Of a DNA stretch of 64,000 nucleotides, positions 9,401 to 20,089 are shown one piece after another. Both the position numbers and the translations under genes were made by a program. Under the pieces are notes generated by a model. The model was not told where the DNA came from and ran no database searches. It worked only from the letters and a program-made list of their open reading frames with translations. The stretch comes from Nilaparvata lugens (taxonomy: Eukaryota; Arthropoda; Insecta; Hemiptera; Delphacidae). Where the stretch lies: positions 53,502,463 to 53,566,462 of the forward strand of contig NC_052507.1 of the NCBI RefSeq assembly GCF_014356525.2, read 5' to 3'. Each line of letters begins with the position of its first letter. The stretch's first letter is position 1.

Positions 9401-12126
9401 CAACTCACAGCAGGTGGCCAGTGGCAGCCTCGACACCACCATCATCATATGGAGTGTCGCCCAGCCCGCCAAACACACCATCATCAAGAGTAAGTCATCT
9501 TAGGCCAGTCAAATAATCATTTTTCAGTAAACAGCCCCGAAGGAATTGTTCAAATTGGTAGTATTCCCCCTCCCCCTACACTAAAATTTAAAATTGCATG
9601 ATTTTTCTCCATTATTTCATAAGTTGTATAGAGTACAAGTAGTGAGTTTCCAGAATTTTATAAAAATCTTTAAAAATACCCCTTTTTTGAAAATGTCAGC
9701 TTAAAACCCAGGAATTGTAGAATAATTCTGCGTGACCACTCACTTTATTGGAAATTTCCTCTCTCCAATTTAATAGAGAATGCTTTTTCTCGAAAAACAC
9801 AAGATTTTCGAAATAAATATGAAAAAGTCCCAAAATTTGATGGTTTTTAGGGGTGAGCAGATCTCAGATTCAAAATACATATGAAACCGACGAGAATAGT
9901 TATTTGTGCAACTAGTGCGCAAAGTGACAGTTTGCTGCACCGAAAGAAACGTTTACGCACGAGCCGTAGGCGAGGGCGGAATGGTTTCTTGAGTGCAGCA
10001 GAGGAACTTTGCACACGTATTTCACATTAAATTTTTCCTACAGTTACCATTGAATATGAGAAGTGGTTTATTATGGGTAAAATGATGGCTGAAATCCATC
10101 AAATGTTTATCTGTATAATTTTGTTATTAATAATAACTTTAATTTATTTTAAACTTGATAATCCAATTGAAAATTAATAATCGATAATTACTTCAAATTA
10201 AAAATTTAATTGTTCCAATTAATTTGGAAATTTGAATAATTTTGAGTAAATCTTAATTTCTAAATTATTTTTCAACCAATCAATTTATGAATGGAAAAAA
10301 TATTATTTGAAATAATGAATAATTAATAATATTCAAAATGTATTATTTAATGAGTTCTCATTTTTATTTATTTGAAAATCAGAAAAAATAGAACAAACTC
10401 GCATTAAAAATACACGCCAACAATGTCAACAGCTGATTGGGATTGCTGCAAGATAATACGCAAAGTATTAAGAGTGCGCAAAGTAATACTTTGCGCACTA
10501 GATCGGAAAAGTGATTCTTTGCGTTCTGTAATCAGTGCAGGAATGGTCACTTTCCAAGGTAACTGTAGTAAAAATATTTGTCAATACTGTTTCCTGAAAA
10601 ATGGCCATTTGACTGGACTATAATAATGTAAAGAAAAGAATCGGCCTATGTTCGGGATAGGAAATACGCGAATCTTCATCATCGCGTCTTGAACTACTGA
10701 ACTAATTAACTTTGATTTTTGCATGAAGATTTTCAATTTACTGAGGATGGTTATAATTATGTCTAATTTCATTTTTTTTAATCAATTAATTAAAATTCCA
10801 ATAATTCATTCAACTTGTGAAACAAAGTTTATGTCAGATAAAAGCCCAATCAGATCGCTTTTCTATAGTAAATTATTACAGTTTTAATACTTTCAATATC
10901 AGCATGGAACTATTACACTAAATTCAATCTATGTGTGATTTAAACAGGCTCTTGCCTGTTAGGCAAGTTTACTTGCTCGTTTTATTGTTGTTGTTGTTTA
11001 GCGGTTCCCAAGACCATATTTGGAATATTTACGGAACCGTAAGCACAACCCGAATACTCACGGGTCCTTGGTCCTTAGACAGTCATTGGTCAACAGCTAG
11101 TGGCCAATCGTAGGGCTTCACCCATACTAACTCACTGCTGCTCAATGTTTAAGCTTGTAGATCACTAGAGATTGATACTAGTGTAACAACCAAAACTAAT
11201 ATCTCGAATTGCTCTAATTACTGTTTTTGATCATATCAAGACGTTTTCATTCAATATACAGATGTAGAAAATGTTGCTGGGCGAATAATGTTTGGATTGT
11301 AACTCTCAAAACTCTAGTTGTTTTCCCTGTTGTCATAGTTGAAGTTATGTTGACAGTTTGAAGTAATCTCAATATAGTAAGATCCACGATATTATTGCAG
11401 TGGAGAAATATAAGAGAACGCGTTGACGATTCTCTGCCTTGCCACTGACTTCTGTAGAATATATCTGATACTGGTATATCGGATGAAATATTAACTCTAC
11501 ATTCTTGTTTTAAATTATCAATGGTATTTTATTCGTCAAGAATATATTTTTTAATGATTAAATACGACCATGATTAGCAACACCAATGTTAATCAAATAT
11601 TGCCATTATAAGGTGGACCTTCTATTTATACAAACGGGATAACTTCTACATTTTTTGCAAATATTTTTTCTTATTCTTTCATTAGATTTTGTAACATAGT
11701 TACAAGTAGTACTCTGTGATACATGGTTCAGCCATGGCCGACTATAGTGTTCTATATAGTGAAAGAAGGAAATATAAATTTCTAATTACCAATAAATAAT
11801 ACTAGTATATTTAGGCCTTGTCACAATGCTCAGCGTCATCTATGATTCATCTGTTGTCATGATTCAGCTTATAGTTACTACGCTTCATAGTATTTACTAT
11901 ATGAACTTGTGAGTGATGATTGTGCGTTAGTAAAACATTGTTGGATTCTAGTAACTTTGTATGAGAAATATTGAACGATTGTTGGATTGTAGTAATGTTG
12001 TTGTGTTTTGGTGCAGATGCTCACCCGCAAAGTCAGATCACTCGCCTGGCGTGGATCGACGACGAAACCCTGACCTCTGTCGGCCAGGACTGCAACACCA
12101 AGATTTGGAACATCACGCCCATTTGA
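5745..12126 (+). CDS. flr: Actin-interacting protein 1 (WDR1/flare-like), 3' exons
   Basis: AIP1 is a two-propeller WD40 protein that works with cofilin to disassemble actin filaments in the cytoplasm. Exons seen: 5745-5895 or its duplicate 9339-9489 (both LAHNKEWGFHSARVNCIAWS, then SGSLDTTIIIWSV), and the terminal exon 12017-12126 (AHPQSQITRLAWID, then SVGQDCNTKIWNITPI, stop). The two join in phase 1 through an AAT codon, giving the IKNAHPQSQ sequence typical of the last blades of AIP1. The 5' gene lies outside the window or was not found. The intron between them carries recombinase, SINE and foldback debris. Identification rests on the WD40 repeat pattern (SxDxTIIIW, GQDCNTKIW) and the AHP linker. 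Confidence 0.88.
6448..7075 (+). pseudogene. Tyrosine recombinase (Crypton-like), C-terminal catalytic fragment
   Basis: Reads EYEKWFIMGKMSDVEDKDSV, then MIVTISDTKTHKK; after at least one frameshift it resumes with QPVGMNTIAKNPSEIAHFLG and ends with FRRTSATLFVNGGGDITQLK, RHGGWKSTSVAEGYIDDS. The HxxR-like box, the second basic box (KRHGGW) and the nucleophile tyrosine of GYIDDS are typical of tyrosine recombinases. A TGA at 6791-6793 interrupts the HxFRR box, so the copy is dead. The frame then stays open to 7073-7075. The first catalytic arginine region is missing. It is probably the other half of the fragment at 4718-5003. Confidence 0.75.
7076..7348. other. Non-coding spacer
   Basis: AT-rich sequence between the recombinase fragment and the split SINE. 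No ORF, repeat or RNA gene recognised. Confidence 0.3.
7349..7950 (+). repeat. tRNA-derived SINE head, split by an insertion
   Basis: A box A match (TGGCGAAGTTGG, 7355-7366) and a box B match (GGTTCGAACCT, 7900-7910) lie on either side of the foldback element at 7371-7861. With the insert and one TAA copy removed, the two boxes would be about 39 nt apart, a normal distance for a tRNA-type RNA polymerase III promoter. The sequence after box B (CATTCCCGACAAAATATT) is AT-rich. It could also be a tRNA pseudogene; no anticodon arm was confirmed. Confidence 0.65.
7371..7861. mobile_element. Foldback/MITE with internal 70-bp tandem repeats, TAA target duplication
   Basis: Left end AGGTAAGCACACACAGATCG and right end CGATCTGTGTGCGCCTACCT are inverted repeats. 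TAA occurs directly outside both ends (7368-7370 and 7862-7864), as in PIF/Harbinger-type insertions. The interior has further inverted CATCGGACGG words and five tandem units of exactly 70 bp starting at 7471, 7541, 7611, 7681 and 7751. The first unit forms an inverted pair with 7430-7470. There is no ORF, so it is non-autonomous. Confidence 0.8.
7953..8630 (+). repeat. Family A repeat, chimeric copy with recombinase fragment
   Basis: Begins TACTTTCCTTGCCCTATTAC; a second head starts near 8045, so the head is partly duplicated. It continues through the family A body (a GTGT tract near 8185, then ATGGCGG, then CTCGAAAACGGCTC) to about 8400. It switches there to the recombinase N-terminal fragment (8405-8593) and resumes with the family A tail GCAAGGAAAGTTGTGTGAG and CACACCAGATTTTT. 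The expected 450 bases of family A interior are replaced by recombinase sequence. Confidence 0.8.
8405..10085 (+). repeat. Segmental duplication, copy 2 (partner 4815-6491)
   Basis: 1681 bases. The left border falls exactly where family A meets the recombinase fragment. The right border is at GGGTAAAATGA, after which copy 1 continues into recombinase catalytic sequence and copy 2 into unrelated AT-rich DNA. Both AIP1 splice sites are intact. Confidence 0.95.
9339..9489 (+). CDS. flr: WD40 exon of AIP1, copy 2
   Basis: Same 151-nt exon as 5745-5895, with acceptor TTGCGTTGCAG and donor GTAAGT. Being nearer the terminal exon it may be the copy in use. Exclusive use of either copy would keep the frame; joining both would not. 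Whether both exist in the animal depends on the assembly being right here. Confidence 0.8.
10086..12016. other. Last intron of the AIP1 gene, unique part
   Basis: Very AT-rich to about 10400. A hairpin of GTGCGCAAAGTAATACTTTG type sits near 10475-10502. Around 10950-11120 is a more GC-balanced segment with short inverted words (GGCTCTTGCCTGTTAGGC). Near 11380-11480 a segment resembles repeat family C seen at 52466 and 59119 (CCACGATATTATTGCAGTGG, then GATTCTCTGCCTTGCCACTG). No exon recognised. Confidence 0.4.
12017..12126 (+). CDS. flr: Terminal coding exon of AIP1
   Basis: Acceptor TTTTGGTGCAG, phase 1 start completing an AAT codon, then GCTCACCCG. Encodes the last WD40 blade and ends ITPI with TGA at 12124-12126. 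The short tail after the final W-N pair is normal for AIP1. Confidence 0.9.
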
Positions 12127-15100
12127 ACACTAAATTATAAACACTTTTCAAGTGGTGAGTTCTCAAAAAAAATTCAGTCGCCTAAACCCAATAATGAAAT
12201 TTAAATCTAATTTCTGTGTGAAAAATGTTGAGTGTCATGTACTTGATCGTGCTTTTAGAAGAAATTTCAGTCACCAAAACTTGATAAAAATTGAAATTTA
12301 AAATAAAAGTTTTAGTTTGAAATGTTGTCGAACCACACAAATGTGTATCAAGTTTCAGTAAAAAATAGAAAATTAATTAGTTGAATTGAAACAGCTAAGT
12401 AAACACACCATACTTTCCAATTCATTTCTATCCTGCCGAGGAGTAGTGCCAATGCAATTGGTTGTTACGGTGCTTACACCTTTACAGTGTGGCAATTTGT
12501 GAATACTCCCATCAGAACCAATTTCATTTAATTTTTGCTCAGCTAAAATTCAATTAATCTATGTCTGTAACTCATTAAAAATAGAGAGTTGTCAACTATT
12601 TCATTCAGTTGTTTCGGAGTTTTATCTAGCAAAGACATACCTGGTGACGACTATTGGATATGAGCAATATCTGTAAAAAGAGGTCTAGATACCCATCTTC
12701 CTTATACAGCAGCGGCCATTTTCATGCGATTTTGGCGGCGCATTATGAAATCCAATCTAATTTGAACAAATCATTCTTAACAGAATCATGTATTACAAAA
12801 AAAATATTCCGGTTCAGAAATGTCAATTCAGGTTTTCGATTCTTGAATAATGAATTTCGATTCTAAATATCAATTATGAGTACCCTGATAAATGTTCTCA
12901 TTCTTGTAACATATAGATCTTAATGATCCATGGCATTGGGACAAGACAGAAAATGCGAGGTAACGCCGCCGACCAAACAAAAAGAAGTTGTGGCCTTATT
13001 GACGAATTAAATTATAAAATATTCCGCCACGGGCGCTTCCGACGTTTTTCAAATCCCCTCCACCTATGTATGTGCTCGTGCTCATAGCGATACATTTTGG
13101 ACACCTTGAGAACACCTTTGAGTATATCTGTCAAGTATTGACAAGCTATACTTACTGTGACGTAGAATATTCGAAATAGCGAGTAAGTGTAATTGATATA
13201 AAGGTACTTTGAAAGTTTGCATAGTGAGATTCAGTTTAAACTTATGAATAACCAATGCTTCCTATTTAATACTGATGACCGTTTTAAATGAATCTTTTTG
13301 TAGCTCTTCGATGCAGTGCACAAATTTTATTATATCTCTTTTTCGATTGCAGGTAAAACAATGGAATCAAATTTCAATCAAAGCACAGTCTCATCGTAAC
13401 GTGCAATTTTCTACAATTTTTGTAACTATCCGATGTGGGGTGATTAATAATGAACTGTTTGCTGTTTTTGGATTAAGTACTAAGAACTAAAGTGTGGCAT
13501 TTTTGTATCGATTTTATTCTAGCTAAATATGTAGGGTGCAAATTTTAATTTTTCCATCGTCATGTAAGTTGAAAATTGTGTTGAGTATTGCATTGTGGGA
13601 TTGATAAAACTGTGTCTTCGTTTTCCTTCAAATTATGGCTGTGTGGTTTGATAGTAAATCTCTATTTGACATGAATATTCAAAAAATTCTTTTCAAATCA
13701 CTGTATTGGAAGTACATCTAAAATATACATTCACCCCAATCAATTGAAAATATTATTTCAAGATAATGCTCGTGTGGTGAAACAAATCAAAATTGATATT
13801 ATGTTAATTAATTGAAACTATATTATTTATAATTTTGTGATCTCGAATTATCTAATGAATAAAATCAAATGCAAAGTGCAAATTGTTCAGGTAAAGAAAT
13901 CCTGTTTGAATCGAATCATTTCTAATTAAAAAAATTCTGGTAAACCCTATATCATGGCTTATGCTAATCAAATTCAGAAGGACAATTCAATAAGTATTGA
14001 AAAAAATATTGAGTTTTAAAAAATAAAAAATGACCATACAGTATATTTTAATTAGTTTATTGAAGTGAAAATTTAATTGTTCGTTTAGTTTAAAAATATT
14101 TTACTGAATTAGAAATCTGGGTATTTGATATACCGTAAAAAAATTAATCAATTTAATGAAGATCCATCTATTATTTTTTATCCTATTAATATTATTAGCC
14201 TATATTTTGAGTAGAAATCATTAATTTATCGTCTTCCATACTTATGATTGAGCTTCTATAATCTGAAATAATATATATTAGGACTTGATGTCTATTTAGT
14301 AATCGAAATTGTGTAATAATAAACCTAAATGAAATAAAAAAAAAACTCTTGATATTCAAAATCCCCAAGTTTTCAACTGATGAGAAAATTCTACACAAAA
14401 TGAAATAGATTAATTTTGCTTACTGGATTTGCATAATCAGATAATGAACTTTAATAATTATTATGAAATACAACCAATGATAACTTCAATTGGAACCGTT
14501 TGTTCCTACTCATCTAAAATAGTCATTATCTTATTTCCTTACTCTTACTTTATTCTTCTATTAAATATAGCATTTGAATGCAATTAAATGATTTCATTTA
14601 AATGTAATTCTCATTGTGTGTGAGACTAAATGGCTACAATCTAAAGTATGTCAAAGTATTTATTTTTCTTTTATCACTATATTATTATGAGAAGCATTTT
14701 ATTCTAGGTTTAATTATTTAAAACTTATATGTTGTAAACATCTCTATCATCATTCATTCCTCATGAATTATCTTGCATTTATTTGAATCTATTATTTATT
14801 ATTTTGCATATATTTTATTGCTTTGTTTGACATATTCAATCATTTTTATTTACTTTGAAATAACTTGATCTTACTACTACTGTACTAGTCCTTTGTTCTC
14901 ATTTCTATTACTGTCTTCAATCATCAAATTTTCCTAATTTTCTGAATTTATCAACAAAGAAAAATGTTATTATTTATGAAAGAAATATAAATGGAACACC
15001 ATTTAGATTAATAATTTATACACTTATTTATTATTATAACACAAGAATGTGTACCGAATATTGTATGATTTTTTTCTGCAAGATATTATAAATTTGTTCA

Positions 15101-15399
15101 CGACTAAAAAGTTGTATATATTTATTATAAATTATTTTAATATTACAGTTGTCTTACTCTTTTCTCTCTTTTGGCTTAGATCCTTTTCTTTCTAAAGTGT
15201 TGCAAAAATATTGAAGAAGCAAATCATACTGCAGTGAAATTTATTATAAAACATACCGTATCAAATACTGTATAAAATTATTCAGCATAATGTATTAATA
15301 TCGGGGCACCAAGCTATTTATTGATAAACAGAACACAATTCTCTAGAATGAGTGTTTATATTTTACAGGTGGCTATATGTCATCTTATGAATTTCGGGG

Positions 15400-15675
15400 A
15401 AGCGATATTTTGATTTTTCACATACTCACTCGCTCACTCACTTTTTTACTATTCACAGCTGTTTCAGCCAAGGATGAATTATCCTTTTAATGTCGTTCAG
15501 CGAGTTTTCCCAAGGATGAGATCTAGTGAAATCGAGTTTTTATATCATAAACCTACTATGTTCCAAATTTCGTGAAAATCGTTCGAGCCGTTTTCGAGAT
15601 CCGTTGAACATAAATAATCAGATATAAAAATACAAATATAAGGAAATTGCTCGCTTAATATATTAGGATAATAGA
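15400..15675 (+). repeat. Dispersed repeat ending ...GCTCGCTTAATATATTAGGAT
   Basis: The phrases TCGTGAAAATCGTTCGAGCC and GTTTTCGAGATCCGTTGAAC, with the AT-rich end TTAATATATTAGGA, are typical of 3' ends of short retroposons in arthropods. CACTCGCTCACTCAC near 15425 is the reverse-strand counterpart of the GTGAGAGAGTCAGTGAG word in family B at 28620. No ORF. Confidence 0.5.
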
Positions 15676-15884
15676 AAAGGTCTGCATTGTCCATCATATT
15701 ACTGAAATGAAAACAATTTTTTAATATTCATTTTGTGAATATCATCTCAGCATCATTATCAATTTATAAATACATTTATCCAAATATCTTACTCATCCAG
15801 CATATATACAAATTCAATCATGAATGAAGCTCTTTTCTTCAATAATATTTATCAGACATGAATATTTTTGAAATTTATTACACT

Positions 15885-16075
15885 AAAGCTGGGTTTACAC
15901 CAAAGTTATTAACAAAATGTTAATAACTTAATCCTTATAGATTCTATTAGATTAAACGGAACTTGACAAACACATATGTTCATCTTATGTATAATAAGTT
16001 ATGTTCAATCTAATAGAATGTATAATGATTAAGTTATTAACATTTTGTTATTGAATTTGGTGTAAACTCAGCTTT
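15885..16075. mobile_element. MITE with long terminal inverted repeats, TA target site
   Basis: AAAGCTGGGTTTACACCAAA at the left matches, inverted, TTTGGTGTAAACTCAGCTTT at the right. The inversion continues through TTATTAACAAAATGTTAATAACTT-like sequence and TCTATTAGATT, about 70 bp per arm. TA flanks each end, which suits a Tc1/mariner-type MITE. No coding capacity. Confidence 0.8.
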
Positions 16076-16602
16076 ACTGAATTTTGAACCTTATTGTACG
16101 GTTGTTAATTCAGTTATATCGTTTTTCAGATCAGCGACATGTTTCATTATAATCTAGAAGACTTTCTAAAATGGAAATAGCTGATAGTAATATTAGCGCA
16201 CACTAAACAAGATTAAACTCAGGATTTTAATCATTGTATAGTTATTTTTAGTAAATGCCCACTATTGCCTGTGTCTATTTACAAGTACAAAACGGTGTTC
16301 ATTAAAACTGTAATTTTTCTAGTGTGCACACACATTGTCAGCTGTTTCTGTTTCACAAGAGTACTAAAAATTTATTAATGGGTCTCTGAGTAATCGCTTA
16401 AAATAAATAATCTTTCATCATTTAGGGTACACAAACAAGACAAATGTAAGCATCAATTTAATACACGTATATTTAGGATACATATTCTCCTCCAAAATGT
16501 CACTGCTATTTGAGTAAACTGTCACCATATTCCCTCATCCAGTGAAACTCATCTCTTTGTCCATCGTAAAGTACGATTTTCATTTAGATTTTCCACACAT
16601 TT

Positions 16603-19600
16603 TCAAAATATTTTACTATTATTCAAATACGCAGCTACCACATCCCCTCCACCACTTAAACTCTTCCCCTTATCCATAGTGTTGTTATCGTAACTATTCA
16701 AAAACGTATCGGCAAATGAAGCTTCGTTATTGCTGGGTATCGACATATCCAACAAGCTATCGCCGTTAAATCTGGCTGTATCCCAAGGCCTCACGGCCAG
16801 ATCGTCTTTTAAATTTGACGGCGAATTTAGTTCGCCGCTTTCACGACTGGCGGCGCTAGTGTTCATGTAGGATGGAAACAGATTCAGGTTGTAGGGGAAG
16901 AAGTTATCTAACGTTGATTTTGAACTGTTGCGGTTTTCTGATAACACATCTGTGGTTTCCAGTTGCTGTAAAGTATTATTCAACATTTCTGTTAAATTTA
17001 GTTTGCTTCTATCCGGTTGCTTGTCTTCTTTCAAAGAATCGAACATGCCTTCACTGACGAAACCCCTCCTGAGCGCTTTAGGTCCACTGATAATGTTGGA
17101 GGCATTGACGAATGACACTTGGTCGCCTAAGTCAAATACGCGTTTGGCATCCAAGTTCAAGTGGTTTAAAAAGTCCAAACCATTGTGCATGTTGTTGATG
17201 TTAGCGTTGGCTTTCAGTTTCACGTCCTTCTCTGCGTTGTAGGGGTACAGAGTTTGATTGCGGGTTGTTATGTACTGAATTTGAGCGTTGGCCAGTTCAT
17301 TTTCGGTGCGCAGAAGTTTCTTTTTCAGCTGTGTGTTTTTCAACTTAAGCTCGAATACCTGAAACAAAATTGGAGTAGTTTAGTAACACTTTCCACTTTT
17401 AAATCTAGCTCAACGTTTTCTCTTACTAATTCTATAGATAGTTGAGTGAGGAGAATAGGCCTGGCTATTAAAGAATGGCCCATCGGTCCACATGCATCTG
17501 CAATTTGAAACATATTCTTGTGACTGAACTATCTACATTCTATAGCAGCCAAGTTTCCTTAATTGAAAACAGGTGGAATTGAGTACGTATTCCACTGAGT
17601 GAGACGCCTGTCTCTGGTGTCCGTGTGTAAGCAGCAATTCGGTTCAAAGCCCTGCTGTGATTTTCGGACACCAGTGGTGTGCCACGTCTTCCGTCCGTCC
17701 GTTTGTTATACAGGGTGTTTACCAACTCCCTACCAATACTGTAGGGCATTGTTCCTGGGTAACAAACTTATCTAAATATATTTAAATTGTCCGGAAATCT
17801 TCAGTTACTCAGCGTCCATTTTGCTTTTTTCACTAATTTTTTTCTAAATAATAATTGTTAAACATACGAAATTGAAACTTTGCATAATCATTTATAACAA
17901 CTAGACAAAGCTACGAAAATATTATAATTTTTCAAATTTATAAAACAAAATGGCGGCCATTTAAAATTGTGTTTCTTAAATAACTCAGAAAGCGTTGGTT
18001 TTACAAGAAATCTACATGAATAACTTTTTTTAGTAAATTTAATTACCTATCGATTGGTACCTGATTTTTTAAGATTGGGCCAAGATTGACTTCCAAACTA
18101 TTTTTTCAAGATTTGACATCCAAACTTTATCCTGATAATTCTTTACATTTCATTAACCGTATCCTTCATCAAACTTCTAGTTTCATTTTTGCAATCATAT
18201 GTGGCATCATAATAATATTGCCTTTCACTGTTTTAGGCGAATAAGGTTCGATTTAGCCTTGGGTTTTCTTCAATATTTCAAGGTCGAATTGAGATTACCT
18301 TTTTGTCGATATCGTTGATGGCCTCCTCGTCGGCGAGCACCTTATTGAGGGCGGCGTCCGCCCTTAAGGCCGAGTCCCTTGAGTAGGCGATCTGCATCAA
18401 CTCCTCAGCAGTCAACTTTTCGTATTCAGTTTGCGATTTCTCCGCTAGGTTTCGCTTTGCTACACAATACGATTCAATTTAATTTTTATTCACAATATAG
18501 TATACTTATTATTTATAATACTATAGAATAGTAAATTACACAACATGTTTATATAACCCCTAATAATATTCGATGAATGATATACCCCTAATGATATACA
18601 ATTTTTTTCTCATAATTGAATTGTTTATTGTTTACAATTTAAAAAAATATGGATCATCCGATCATGTTAAGCAGGTGAGTTACAGGAACAAGAGCTCTGT
18701 CGCCTGTGCTCAAAATGCCGAGGTGACAAGTAGACGGGGTGACACCCTGTCGCGTACCCGGTATGGTATACATTATTTACAAATGACATTAAATAACACT
18801 ACAGCCGTAGTAACAGTACCTATATATTGAGTATATGGTTTAATAAAGGGAACATGTTGAAAGAATCTCCAATGAGACATTTGGATATTTTATATTGTAG
18901 ATGTTTCAGTCTCGTGAAAAATGTCAGCTAGAGTAGAGAACCTAAGGTTGGCTTCCCTTCCGGCTAGTGCATTGATTTTTTAACACAAATTACAATGTTT
19001 GTCAGGTTTTAAATATAGGTATTGCCAGGCAAATACAGGTCGTACATAACCTATTGCAAAAGACAGAGAGCGCAAACGCACTACTCTATAAGGCCGCTGC
19101 TATATGAACCCTATCTTGTGATTGAACCATCTTTATCTGCAGTTCCATTTTCTGTATTTTGTTAGTAACACAAATATATGATTTTTGGCATTTATTATTG
19201 AAAAGTATGTATCTTACAAGCCACAGTTGGTATTTCATTCCATTTATTCATAGACAATAGATACAATGCAGGTAAAAACAACAGTCATTCGCCCAAAACT
19301 GCTTTAAACCTTAATTTGGAATACACAGTCTAGAGGTTATGTAAATGATAAAATAAATGATATTAAATGATAGTTGGGCCAGTAAAATTCACATTTATCA
19401 ATCAAATTGAGTAAAATTGGCCAGGTTTCTAATTGGGAATAAACGTTATCATTTCATAAACTAGGAAGTACATTGTTCACTCAACATCTTGGGGATTGAG
19501 AAAAATCAAAGGTAGCAAAATCAAACTCTAAACTGAATGCTTAGTATATAAAGACCAAGCTGATTTGCGGAACCTACAATTTTGACTGTACTCGATTTGT

Positions 19601-20089
19601 GATGTAAGGCTTCTTAAAACAAATAGAAAACGTTTTCTATTTTAAGATTCACTTCTAACAGTTAGCATTGGTTGAATGGAAAGCAACGGAAATCAACAAT
19701 GGAAATCAACGTTATTGATAGAGTAATGCTGACAGTTTAAGTGCACACGCGCTGTAATCTTGTATGGAATGCCATTCCAAACATTTTTAAACTTTTTTTG
19801 TTGAAATGTATGCTTTTGTTTTTATAATGCAATAAGTAAACTACCTTACTGTTTTTATTTTTCTTTGTTGTAATGTTTTTTGGGAAATTATTTTCATTTT
19901 CAATTTATTTTTTGTTTTGGGTGGAATTTGATCACTAAAGATATTTTATTTTCTAAGGCAAATAATGATTTTGTAACCTATGGCTCCTTCCTCGGCCGCC
20001 TTTGTCTCCTCAGCTATGCTGGACAGCTCCGACATCACAGACTGCAGTTTTTTCTGTTTCTCCTGAACGAGCAGCACCGATTTCGAGTC
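16603..20089 (-). CDS. Unrecognised coiled-coil protein, C-terminal three exons
   Basis: Exons on the minus strand: 20089-19978, 18459-18299 and 17358-16603, with GT/AG borders and consistent phases (0; 1; 0). The joined protein starts DSKSVLLVQEKQKKLQSVMS and runs through a heptad-rich, Lys/Glu/Leu segment of about 115 residues (EYEKLTAEELMQIAYSRDSA; LKLKNTQLKKKLLRTENELA). It ends in about 220 residues of low-complexity, Asn/Ser/Asp-rich tail, ending NNSKIF. The third exon alone gives about 252 residues. Neither membrane segments nor a catalytic motif can be seen. The 5' exons lie further right and were not identified. The coiled coil suggests a structural or scaffold role; I do not recognise the family. 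Confidence 0.75.
17400..18298. repeat. Intron with dispersed repeat debris
   Basis: About 17540-17770 is a repeat containing a box B-like GGTTCAAAGCC (near 17641), a run of CCGTCCGTCCG and TATACAGGGTGTTTACCAAC near 17708, a word found at the ends of many arthropod retroposons. The remainder is AT-rich. It lies within the intron of the coiled-coil gene. Confidence 0.4.
18460..19977. other. Intron of the coiled-coil gene
   Basis: Near 18651-18675 a short match to the 5S rRNA box (ATCCGATCATGTTAAGCAG) is followed by unrelated sequence. Near 19275-19340 is a segment shared with 62767-62840 (CATTCGCC, AAAACTGCTTT). Near 19650-19740 there are words of the 24537 element. No exon seen. Confidence 0.35.

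Larger units (their letters stand above)
12127..16602. other. Intergenic region between two convergent genes
   Basis: Contains the AIP1 3' UTR with a possible AATAAA at 12302-12307, then AT-rich DNA. Recognisable pieces: a CACTATGC/AGTGAGATTCA-type motif near 13220-13270 related to the element at 24537, a dispersed repeat at 15400-15675, and a MITE at 15885-16075. A TTTATT at 16371-16376 (AATAAA on the minus strand) may be the poly(A) signal of the coiled-coil gene. No other coding sequence is convincing. Confidence 0.4.

Noticed and set aside
18646..18680. 5S rRNA-like segment (ATCCGATCATGTTAAGCAG)
   Set aside because: Only about 25 bases match and neither the remaining 5S gene nor its internal promoter follows, so it is at most a SINE fragment or chance.
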